64,000 bases of DNA from CAVSWT01 sp963782985 (lineage in GTDB: Bacteria; Bacteroidota; Ignavibacteria; Ignavibacteriales; Ignavibacteriaceae): contig CAWALU010000002.1 of assembly GCA_963782985.1 (NCBI GenBank), positions 186,001 through 250,000 of the forward strand. The letters run 5' to 3'. Position 1 is the stretch's first letter; every line of letters begins with the position of its first letter. Shown piece after piece: positions 34,437 through 43,045 of the stretch. Made by a program: the position numbers and the translations under genes. A model generated the notes under the pieces. The model searched no databases. It worked only from the letters and a program-made list of their open reading frames with translations, and had not been told where the DNA came from.

Positions 34437-37400
34437 ATGAAAATTTTTCTGAGCGTTTTTGTAATAACTATAATGCTGCTTCCATTATATGAAGCTTCAT
34501 ATGCTCAAACTGATGACGAAGGTCCGATAATCGAATCAATTCCTAAATTATTAAAAACTACAGGGCAAAGTGATAGAAGAACTGGTATTCACGATGGTAA
34601 TCTCGTTTATACTCGTTTCTCAAATTACGGCAATTTGGGAAGCAGATTTGAGCCGCCAAAAATGGAATGGCCTAAAGGTTCCGGCACCTGGTACGGTTTT
34701 GAATTTATTATGATGGCAGGCGCTGAAGTAAAAGACGCTAAAGGAAATACAATTCATATTGTATCAGAAAATTATTCTAATCCCGGCTCGTTTGATATCG
34801 CTCCTGATGGTACACATACTTATGGGTGGGAGCCTCTCCCCGGCTACTTTAACCCTGGTCCAGAAAATACCGATAACTATCCCGCAATGAGTCATAAACC
34901 AGAGACCTGGCCAACTTCCTGGCCTCATGATTATCCCGGAGCTCCTGGTTCACGAGATGGTTTTTGGGATGGTGAATTTGGTTCTTATGTACGCGCCGAT
35001 CAAGAAAGCTACTATGTTATGGATGATAGAAATAATGATGAGTTTTCTTACTATCCTTTTTTAAATGATACTGCAGGATATCCCAATGGCAGAAGAGGGT
35101 TGGGTCTCGAAGTAAAAGTTCGCGGCTACCAGTGGGCGCAGGTTGAAGCGGAAGATATTTTAATTGTTAGGTATGATATTCAAAATGTGAGCGATAAAGA
35201 TCTCTCCAAAGTTGTATTCGGAATGTATGTAGATCCTGCCATCGGAGGGGAAGGAGATTCGCAGGATGACGAAGCGTTTTTTGATACTGAAGAAGATATA
35301 ACTTACAGCTGGGATCTTGACGGGCTAGATAATAAAGGACGACCTGGCGTTGGTTATTTCGGTTACGCTTTTTTGGAAAGCCCAGGCGATCCTTTAAATG
35401 GGATGGATGATGATGAAGACGGTTTGATTGATGAACGCCAGGATAATGACCGGGGAAGTTTTATAATGGGCTCGATTGGAAATTTTGGTGCCCCCAAAGT
35501 TCACTGGCAAGGGGATGAGGACGGCGACTGGCGCACTTTCACCGATGAAAACCAAAATGGAGCTTGGGATAACGGCGAAGATATTTTAGATGATGTGGGT
35601 TCCGATGGCGTTGGTCCTTATGATCAAGATTATCCCGGTCCTGATGTTAACGGCACAGAAGCTAATGGAATGCCAGACGACGGCGAACCAAATTTTAACA
35701 AGACAGACAACGATGAATCGGATCAAATTGGTTTAACCAGTTTTTTAATGCGACCTGCAGGAAATGTTAGCGATGATGAAACAACCTGGAACGAAATGAC
35801 GCCAGGTTTATTGGGAGGAGCAATGCCCTCAAATCTAGCTTTCATTTATGGTTCAGGTTATTTCGCGCTTCCGAAAACTGAAACCAGAAAATTTGCCATC
35901 GCTAATCTTTTCGGAAATGATTTTGATGACATACTGCGGAACAAAAGAACTATGCAGAGAATTTATGATGCTGATTACAGCTTTGCAAAACCGCCTCTTC
36001 GTCCAACATTAACAGCCGTAGCCGGTGATAAAAAAGTAATTCTAACTTGGGATAAAAGAGCTGAAGCTTCAATCGATCCGATCTATGGAAATGACTTTGA
36101 AGGTTATTTAATTTATAGATCAACAGACCCTTCTTTCAATTCTATAAAAACTGTTACAGATGCCTACGGAAATCCGATCTTTTGGAAGCCGATTGCTCAG
36201 TTTGATATTAAGAATGGACTGCGCGGTCCTCACCCAATTGGAATTGGAGAAACCGGCGCCCATTTTAATATGGGAGAAGATACCGGTTTGCAATACTCTT
36301 TTGTTGATGAAAATGTTGAGAACGGAAGAACTTATTATTATGCTATTGCCTCATATGATAAAGGATATGATCTTGATTTCTTCGACCGCGGCATTGTGGA
36401 AAGAGATAATCTTGCGCCTTCTCCGCCAAGCGAAAGCGGAAAATCTATTCAAACAGATTTATTGGGAAATGTCGTTTCGTTTGATAGAAATTGTGCTGTG
36501 GTTGTTCCAAATGCTCCTAATGCCGGATATATAAAAGGTCATCTTGCTAATGAAATAATGCATCAAGGGTTAGCTACGGGAAATATTGAAGTAACCCCAG
36601 TAGTGCCGGACAGCCTACTAAATAATCATGTTTATAAAATAACTTTTACTGATACAACTAAAGCTCGTCTAACTAAATCAATAATAATAACAGATGCAAC
36701 AACCGGCTCAGAACTAATTTCCACACAAAACTTTTATGACATAGAAAACCAAATTATTCAAGGTTTGCAATTCAATTTTGATAATGATACTGCGGCGGTA
36801 ATTAATAAAGGATGGACTGCGGGACAAACTCAAATGCCTGTCTCCGTTGCTCTTCTTGAATCTCCAAAAGCTGTTGCTCTTCCTGAAGATTTTGAAATAC
36901 GAATTGAACAGCCCAAAGTTGATACTTCTTATAACCCTTTAGCGTTTTTAAGATCCCCTATAAACTTTACTGTGTGGAGTGCCACGACAGGCAAAAAATA
37001 TAAAGTGCTTTTTGATGAAAAAATTAATAAGGACAGCTTACTTAATAATGGCGATGAAATTGTAATCGCTTTTGATATACAAGGATTTAATTATAAAGCT
37101 GCTTGGCGTTTAATATTTGGGGATACAACCACTACCGGAAAGGTTACCCCCCAACCCGGGGATATTTTCGCTTTCCAGGTGAGCAAGCCTTTTACCGGCG
37201 ATGATGTTTACCAGTTTACAACCGTTGCATCTAACACCGTCAATACAATCGCAACAAATCAGCTGGAAAATATTTATGTTGTGCCTGACCCTTACGTCGC
37301 TTCGGCATCATGGGAGAAGCCCCTTAACTACAGTTCGGGAAGGGGAGAGAGAAGGATTGATTTTGTTAATCTGCCAAAGAAATGTACTATCCGGATTTTT

Positions 37401-37577
37401 ACAATGAGCGGAAAGTTAGTAAAAACAATTGAACGTGATACGCAAAATAATGTTGGCGCTGAATCATGGGACCTCACAACAGATGACGGTCTAACAGTGG
37501 CATTCGGAGTTTATATCTATCATGTAGATGCTGCAGCTATTGGAACTAAGATTGGAAAATTCTCTTTAATTAAATAG
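34437..37577 (+). CDS. Large secreted T9SS-sorted protein with acidic calcium-type repeats
   Basis: 1046 residues. Signal peptide (about 1-23). A stretch of acidic Asp/Asn/Gly repeats (about 315-430; for example DDDEDGLIDERQDND and DENQNGAWDNGED) resembles calcium-binding thrombospondin-3/dockerin loops. A fibronectin-type segment follows (about 520-630; KVILTWDKR, FEGYLIYRS). The C-terminal ~80 residues form a T9SS-type sorting domain with IRIFTMSGKLVKTIERD and a GVYIYH strand. No enzymatic motif is recognised. It starts 15 bases after the TonB receptor with GGAG upstream and probably acts with it on the cell surface. Confidence 0.75.
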   Translation: MKIFLSVFVITIMLLPLYEASYAQTDDEGPIIESIPKLLKTTGQSDRRTGIHDGNLVYTRFSNYGNLGSRFEPPKMEWPKGSGTWYGFEFIMMAGAEVKDAKGNTIHIVSENYSNPGSFDIAPDGTHTYGWEPLPGYFNPGPENTDNYPAMSHKPETWPTSWPHDYPGAPGSRDGFWDGEFGSYVRADQESYYVMDDRNNDEFSYYPFLNDTAGYPNGRRGLGLEVKVRGYQWAQVEAEDILIVRYDIQNVSDKDLSKVVFGMYVDPAIGGEGDSQDDEAFFDTEEDITYSWDLDGLDNKGRPGVGYFGYAFLESPGDPLNGMDDDEDGLIDERQDNDRGSFIMGSIGNFGAPKVHWQGDEDGDWRTFTDENQNGAWDNGEDILDDVGSDGVGPYDQDYPGPDVNGTEANGMPDDGEPNFNKTDNDESDQIGLTSFLMRPAGNVSDDETTWNEMTPGLLGGAMPSNLAFIYGSGYFALPKTETRKFAIANLFGNDFDDILRNKRTMQRIYDADYSFAKPPLRPTLTAVAGDKKVILTWDKRAEASIDPIYGNDFEGYLIYRSTDPSFNSIKTVTDAYGNPIFWKPIAQFDIKNGLRGPHPIGIGETGAHFNMGEDTGLQYSFVDENVENGRTYYYAIASYDKGYDLDFFDRGIVERDNLAPSPPSESGKSIQTDLLGNVVSFDRNCAVVVPNAPNAGYIKGHLANEIMHQGLATGNIEVTPVVPDSLLNNHVYKITFTDTTKARLTKSIIITDATTGSELISTQNFYDIENQIIQGLQFNFDNDTAAVINKGWTAGQTQMPVSVALLESPKAVALPEDFEIRIEQPKVDTSYNPLAFLRSPINFTVWSATTGKKYKVLFDEKINKDSLLNNGDEIVIAFDIQGFNYKAAWRLIFGDTTTTGKVTPQPGDIFAFQVSKPFTGDDVYQFTTVASNTVNTIATNQLENIYVVPDPYVASASWEKPLNYSSGRGERRIDFVNLPKKCTIRIFTMSGKLVKTIERDTQNNVGAESWDLTTDDGLTVAFGVYIYHVDAAAIGTKIGKFSLIK

Positions 37578-37598
37578 AAAGCTTTTTCGGAGATTTTA

Positions 37599-38669
37599 AT
37601 GAAATTTTTACAAATAGATGTTCTAAAAATATTTCTGGTTGTCTTGCTGATAAGTCCCACAGCATTAATAGCGCAATCCGGCGAAGATGATTTTTTTAAT
37701 CTTAATTATGTTTCTGATGTTACAAACTCGGGAACATCTGCAGCCGCTTTTTTAGAAATCGGAATAGGCGCCAGAGCCGAAGCACTAGGCGGAGCATTTA
37801 CCGCATTATCTAATGACGCGTCAGCGCTTTATTGGAATCCTGCCGGCTTAGCGCAGATTCAAAATATCAGCTTTACAGCTAACCATACCGGCTGGCTTGC
37901 CAATACTAACTTTCAATATTTTGGTATAGTATTGCCTTTCGGAAACGGAATGGCTTTTGGAGTTGGAGTTACTATTCTCGATTATATAGATAATCAGCCG
38001 GTACGAACAATTAATCAGCCTGAAGGTACGGGGGAATTTTACGGTGCGTCGGATCTGGCCATAGGCGCAAGTTATGGAATGTCCCTTACCGACAGATTTT
38101 CTTTCGGCTTAACGGCAAAGTATATCCGTCAAGCCATCTGGCATGAAACCGCTGAAACATTTGCTTTTGATTTCGGAGTTCTGTATCAAACCCCGCTTAA
38201 CGGTTTAAGTATCGGAACCAGCATTTCCAATTTCGGTGGGGATATGCAGCTTGACGGAAGCGATCTAGTCCGCCCTTACGATGCTGATCCACAGAACTAT
38301 TCGAATGATAAGCTGAATGTTCTATTTAAAACAGATGCTTTTGCTCTTCCGTTATTATTTAGATTCGGACTCGCATACAGCTTCACTCCCTTTAAAGATC
38401 ATAATTTTATTATAGCGTCTGATGTTATTCATCCCAGCAATGATGTAGAAGCGATGAATTCAGGAATAGAATATAATTTTTCCAATTATTTTTCCCTACG
38501 CGGGGGCTATCAATCTTTATTTGATCAAAATAGAGAGAACGGTTTAACCCTGGGCTTTGGGGTAAAAAATCCTTTTGAAAATACTTTAAATATTTCCTTT
38601 GACTATGCTTTCTCCAGATGGGGATTGCTTGGCGATGTTCAAAGGTTTTCTGTAGAATTAAAATTTTAA
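37599..38669 (+). CDS. PorV/PorQ-family outer-membrane protein
   Basis: 356 residues: signal peptide (about 1-25), then ARAEALGGAFTALSNDASALYWNPAGLAQIQ (about 51-81), the diagnostic start of PorV/UPF0164 barrels related to FadL, and a predicted beta-barrel to the end. PorV proteins shuttle T9SS cargo to the cell-surface attachment complex. Its place right after a T9SS-sorted protein suggests a dedicated shuttle for that cargo. GGAG lies upstream of the start; spacing to the preceding gene is 21 bases. Confidence 0.82.
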   Translation: MKFLQIDVLKIFLVVLLISPTALIAQSGEDDFFNLNYVSDVTNSGTSAAAFLEIGIGARAEALGGAFTALSNDASALYWNPAGLAQIQNISFTANHTGWLANTNFQYFGIVLPFGNGMAFGVGVTILDYIDNQPVRTINQPEGTGEFYGASDLAIGASYGMSLTDRFSFGLTAKYIRQAIWHETAETFAFDFGVLYQTPLNGLSIGTSISNFGGDMQLDGSDLVRPYDADPQNYSNDKLNVLFKTDAFALPLLFRFGLAYSFTPFKDHNFIIASDVIHPSNDVEAMNSGIEYNFSNYFSLRGGYQSLFDQNRENGLTLGFGVKNPFENTLNISFDYAFSRWGLLGDVQRFSVELKF

Positions 38670-38683
38670 TTTAAGCAGCATAT

Positions 38684-40363
38684 ATGCATTCAATTTCCGA
38701 AATAGAGAAAAATAAAATTTATGATGCAGTAATTATCGGCGGCGGTATTAATGGTGCCGGCATTGCATTGGACGCAGCATTAAGAGGTCTCTCTGTAATA
38801 ATTGTAGAAAAAAATGATTTTGCATCTTCTACCACCAGCGCTTCCACAAAACTTATACATGGCGGTTTGCGCTATCTAGAGTATTATGAATTTCCACTGG
38901 TTCGAGAATCTTTAGGCGAACGAGAAAAATTATTAAAAAATGCGCCGCATCTTGTTTCCCCTTTAAAGCTTACTATTCCTATTTATAAAAACAATAAGCG
39001 GGGAATATTTCTAATAAAAATGGGAATGATTTTATACGATATTCTTTCGTTTGATAAAAGCCTTCCTAATCATACTTTAAAAGTTAATTTTAAAGGAAAG
39101 AAGTTTAAGAATATTGAACCTTCACTAAATCAAAAAGATCTTAAAGCTATAGCTTCTTATTATGATTGCCAGGTTACTTTTCCTGAACGTTTATGCCTGG
39201 AACTTATTCTATCCGCCAAGGAAGCTGGCGCCGATGTTTTTAATCATACTGAATTTATGAAATTGGAAATTAGAAAAAATATTAATCATTTATTATTCTA
39301 TGATTCGATTATCGGAAAAGAAACTCAAGTAAAAGCAAAAGTTGTTATAAATGCCGCTGGTCCCTACGTTGATATTGTTAATAATATTGTCAGCAAAAAA
39401 ATTCCGCGGATGATGGGGGGAACCAAAGGAAGTCATATTATAATAGATAAATTTTCAAATGGACCTAAAGAAGCTTTGTATGTTGAAGCAAAGCAGGACA
39501 GGCGTCCGTTTTTTATTCTTCCCTGGCGGGATTATTATCTAGTAGGAACAACCGATAAATTTTTTGACGGTAATTTAGATAATGTTTCGGCTTCAAAAGA
39601 TGAGGTGGAATATCTTGTTAAAGAATTAAATCATTTTATTACAACTAAACATTTTACTCTTGAAGATGTTCTTTATACGTATTCGGGAATTAGACCTCTT
39701 CCCTATGAACCGGGTAAAAAAGAAAAACAAATTACAAGGAAACATATCGTCTACGATCATGAAAAGTTTGACGGGCAGAAAAATTATATCTCGATCATCG
39801 GAGGTAAGTTAACAACATACCGCCGGCTTGCTCAAGATGCTGTAGATATGATCTGTACAAAACTGAATATTCAAGAACATACCAGAACAAAAAATTTTCT
39901 ATTAATAGGCGCTGCCGAAATTAAAAAAATTAATGATTATAAAAAGCTTAACGCTGAAAAATATGCTTCAAAGTATAGTATGCCCGTTAAGCAGATTGAA
40001 TTTTTAATTAATCTTTACGGATCAAGATTTAAGAATGTTTTGGCTCTAATTAATAATGATCAATCTATGAAGGAAAGGATTTGCAATTCCGAAAAAGATA
40101 TTAAAGCCCAGGTTGTATTTGCAGCTCTGCGTGAAGAAGCCAAAACCCTGGATGATATTATGCGGAGGATAGGCGCCGGTACTAGTGAAAAATTAGGCTT
40201 AGAATGCGCAGAAGCGGTGGCGCGCATTGCAGCTTTTTATTTAAATTGGAGCGAAAATGAAATTGTTGAACAAGTTGATGTTTATAGCCAAAAAGTTAAA
40301 AATTTTTTCAAGCTTGAATTTTCGAATGAAAAGTTGGAAGAGAATGCAGCTATCGTAAAATAA
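38684..40363 (+). CDS. glpD: Glycerol-3-phosphate dehydrogenase (FAD, quinone-linked)
   Basis: Oxidises glycerol-3-phosphate to dihydroxyacetone phosphate and passes electrons to the quinone pool at the inner membrane. 559 residues, normal for aerobic GlpD. FAD site AVIIGGGINGAGIALDAA (about 12-29), the TTSASTKLIHGGLRYLE segment (about 48-64) and a C-terminal domain with AALREEAKTLDDIMRRIG. Lies 14 bases after the PorV gene, well inside a secreted-protein locus, so the locus is probably for using G3P. Menaquinone from the men cluster at 51-59 kb is the likely acceptor. Confidence 0.93.
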   Translation: MHSISEIEKNKIYDAVIIGGGINGAGIALDAALRGLSVIIVEKNDFASSTTSASTKLIHGGLRYLEYYEFPLVRESLGEREKLLKNAPHLVSPLKLTIPIYKNNKRGIFLIKMGMILYDILSFDKSLPNHTLKVNFKGKKFKNIEPSLNQKDLKAIASYYDCQVTFPERLCLELILSAKEAGADVFNHTEFMKLEIRKNINHLLFYDSIIGKETQVKAKVVINAAGPYVDIVNNIVSKKIPRMMGGTKGSHIIIDKFSNGPKEALYVEAKQDRRPFFILPWRDYYLVGTTDKFFDGNLDNVSASKDEVEYLVKELNHFITTKHFTLEDVLYTYSGIRPLPYEPGKKEKQITRKHIVYDHEKFDGQKNYISIIGGKLTTYRRLAQDAVDMICTKLNIQEHTRTKNFLLIGAAEIKKINDYKKLNAEKYASKYSMPVKQIEFLINLYGSRFKNVLALINNDQSMKERICNSEKDIKAQVVFAALREEAKTLDDIMRRIGAGTSEKLGLECAEAVARIAAFYLNWSENEIVEQVDVYSQKVKNFFKLEFSNEKLEENAAIVK

Positions 40364-40414
40364 ATTTTCAACGTTTATAGAAAAGATTAATAATCACTAA
40401 AAGAAGGAGTAGTC

Positions 40415-42979
40415 ATGGTACAGAAAAGATACAGATTGAGAATTTTAATTCTCGCGATGGTAATGTTTATGTTCCCGGCATTAGTGCAGGCTCAATGGAA
40501 CAAAGCACTGCATTTTTCTTGGTGGCAGCATGATAGAGTAATCGTGCCCGATGCGCCCAGTCTTTTCCCATTCGTTCTTAATGCAGGCACTGTTGAAATG
40601 TGGTTTAAACCCGATTCAACTTTAGATGCGGGAACCCACGCGCCTGATTATACCTACCTCATCTCAAAAAATTTATCAGGAAATGTTGAAGGGGATATGG
40701 GGCTAACCTGGCAAAGAAACGAAGGAGACCTCCAATGTTTTATTCAAGATGGCACAGTTACTCAAGATGTTTATCCCGGCATTCCGGTGTGGGAACCCCG
40801 CTGGTATCATTTAGCTTTTGTTTGGGATACCAATGATTCAATGCGGATATTTATTGATGGAGTTCAAAGTGCGGATATCGAACCAAACTCAGACGGCGAA
40901 ACCTGTCTTCCGTTGTACGGAGGAACTCAGGAAATTGTCATCGGTTCGGGAGCTGTAAATCTTCTTGATAACAGGTATGAAACTTTCCGCGGTGCAATTG
41001 ATGAAGTTAGGATTTCTGCAGTAGCCCGATATACATCTGACTTTAGCCCTGCAACTCAGCCGTTTGAACCAGATGCTTTTACAATTGCATTATGGCATTT
41101 TGATGAAGGAACCGGAAACGATGCAATGGACGCAACAGGCAATGGCTTCAATGGAACTTTAGGTGTTCCCGATTCCAGTTATGCGCAACCTGAGTGGATT
41201 GATGTTGTTAGGGATCCTATGATAATTGTTAATGAAATGTTAGCCGATCCTGCTGAGGGAGTTCCGGATGGCGATTCCAACGGCGACGGCGTACGAGATG
41301 CTCAGGATGATGAATTTGTTGAGTTAATAAACATCAGCGGACGCGAAATTGATATGACTGGGTGGAAACTTGGCGACGATGAAAAAATTAATTTCCAATT
41401 TCCAGACGGATATATGTTCCAGCCGTTTGATATCATAACCGTCTTTGGTGGTGGAGACGCTTCCAGTGTGCCTGGTTATAATTCTGATCCGATGTTAACT
41501 CGAGTATTTGTTACTGGCGACAGCGTTGGAAACGGACTGGCAAACGGAGGCGATTATTTTGTTCTCCAATCCGCCGACGGCAGCCATGATTTATATTTTG
41601 GATACGGAAGCAAGTTGAATGCAGGACCTCCCACCAGCGATGTTGTTGCTGGAATTACATGGGAATTCGAAACTCAAACAGCAGCTAACGCCGGCAACAA
41701 TAATTCTGTTACCCGCTCTCCGGATGCAAACACTTCTGTTGAAGATCCTTTTGTTGAACATTTATCAGTAAGCTCAGCCCCGTTTTCTCCCTCCACCACT
41801 ATTGACGGCAGCAGCGCATTAACTTTTTCAATAAATGTTTCAACTTCAGGAAGCGGTACTGTTAGCTTTGACCCTGCTGAAACAAAATATCAGTACGGAA
41901 CGGTTGTTACTATTACCGCCCAGCCTGCGGACGGGTATGTATTTGCAAAGTGGAAGAATGGCGAGGAAGAAAATCTTAGTAATCCTTACAGCGTAACTGT
42001 TAATGGAACTCTTGATCTTGCTGTAACTTTTTTGCCTGCATTCCAGGTGGCGCCGCATATAATTGTTAATGAAATATTAGCCGACCCTAAAGCTGATCCA
42101 ATCATAGGTGACGCTAACGGCGACGGTATTCAAAGCAGCGTTGAAGATGAGTTTGTTGAACTTGTGAATGTAAGTTCCAGTCCTATCGACTTAACCGGAT
42201 ATCAAATGGGTGATGATGAAATGATTACATTCACTTTCCCCAATGGTTATATTATGCAGCCCGGACAAATCATTACAATCTTTGGCGGTGGGGATCTTTC
42301 AAATGTTCCCGGCTATAATGCTGATCCTCTTCTTACGCGCGCATTTAAAGCAGACAGCATAGGAGTAGGCAATGGTTTGGCTAACGGCGGGGACTTTTTC
42401 CTGCTTCTTTCACCCAATGGCGATTATGATTTATATGCTGGCTATAATAGTAAATACAATTCAGGACCTCCAACCAGCGATGTGGTAACCGGAATTGATT
42501 TTGAAATAAGAATAGAAACAGCAGCGCCTGCTGCAAACGATAATTCCGTTACCCGAAATCCAGACGGAAACATTACTGTGGGCGATCCCTTTGTTGAGCA
42601 TTTATCTTTAGGAACAGCATCTTTTTCACCTGGAAAAACGATTGATGGAAATGATGTTATAATTGTATCGGTCGAAGAGGATGACGGAAACCCTTTTCCA
42701 AACAGCTACAAACTTTATGAGAATTATCCAAATCCATTCAATCCGAATACTACCATTCGATTTGAAATTCCTCAAGCATCTCATGTTGTTTTGAAGGTGT
42801 ATAATATACAAGGTGAAGAGATAGCCACGTTGGTTAATAACTCTCTTAATGCAGGTTCATACAAAGCTCAATGGAATGGACGCAACTTGAATGGAGAAAC
42901 TCTCTCTTCAGGTATTTATATTTATAGAATTATCACCGATAATTTTTCTCAATCTCATAAAATGATTATGCTAAAGTAA
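40415..42979 (+). CDS. Secreted LamG and tandem lamin-tail-domain protein with T9SS sorting tail
   Basis: 854 residues. Signal peptide ending near AQ (residue 27), a LamG/concanavalin-like domain (about 28-255), lamin-tail domain 1 (about 267-455; IIVNEMLADP), a bacterial Ig/InlB-like repeat (about 476-543; GYVFAKWKNGEEENLSNPY), lamin-tail domain 2 (about 548-745; IIVNEILADP) and a T9SS tail (about 765-854; YPNPFNPNTTIRFEIP). The two lamin-tail units are clearly a duplication, sharing FGGGD and SGPPTSDVV-like segments. Lamin-tail domains often accompany surface nucleases and phosphoesterases; this protein has no catalytic motif that I recognise and is probably a binding module. AGGAG lies 7 bases before the start. 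Confidence 0.82.
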   Translation: MVQKRYRLRILILAMVMFMFPALVQAQWNKALHFSWWQHDRVIVPDAPSLFPFVLNAGTVEMWFKPDSTLDAGTHAPDYTYLISKNLSGNVEGDMGLTWQRNEGDLQCFIQDGTVTQDVYPGIPVWEPRWYHLAFVWDTNDSMRIFIDGVQSADIEPNSDGETCLPLYGGTQEIVIGSGAVNLLDNRYETFRGAIDEVRISAVARYTSDFSPATQPFEPDAFTIALWHFDEGTGNDAMDATGNGFNGTLGVPDSSYAQPEWIDVVRDPMIIVNEMLADPAEGVPDGDSNGDGVRDAQDDEFVELINISGREIDMTGWKLGDDEKINFQFPDGYMFQPFDIITVFGGGDASSVPGYNSDPMLTRVFVTGDSVGNGLANGGDYFVLQSADGSHDLYFGYGSKLNAGPPTSDVVAGITWEFETQTAANAGNNNSVTRSPDANTSVEDPFVEHLSVSSAPFSPSTTIDGSSALTFSINVSTSGSGTVSFDPAETKYQYGTVVTITAQPADGYVFAKWKNGEEENLSNPYSVTVNGTLDLAVTFLPAFQVAPHIIVNEILADPKADPIIGDANGDGIQSSVEDEFVELVNVSSSPIDLTGYQMGDDEMITFTFPNGYIMQPGQIITIFGGGDLSNVPGYNADPLLTRAFKADSIGVGNGLANGGDFFLLLSPNGDYDLYAGYNSKYNSGPPTSDVVTGIDFEIRIETAAPAANDNSVTRNPDGNITVGDPFVEHLSLGTASFSPGKTIDGNDVIIVSVEEDDGNPFPNSYKLYENYPNPFNPNTTIRFEIPQASHVVLKVYNIQGEEIATLVNNSLNAGSYKAQWNGRNLNGETLSSGIYIYRIITDNFSQSHKMIMLK

Positions 42980-42993
42980 CCATTTATTTAATG

Positions 42994-43024
42994 GGCAGGC
43001 GGAATATTTCCGCCTGCTCTTTTC
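42994..43024 (+). terminator. Intrinsic terminator after the LamG/lamin-tail gene
   Basis: GCAGGCGGAA (42995-43004) pairs perfectly with TTCCGCCTGC (43008-43017), loop TAT, followed by TCTTTTCTC. It separates the first part of the locus from the following secreted genes, which may need read-through or their own promoter. Confidence 0.7.
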
Positions 43025-43045
43025 TCATTAAAATTCCCTTAAAAT

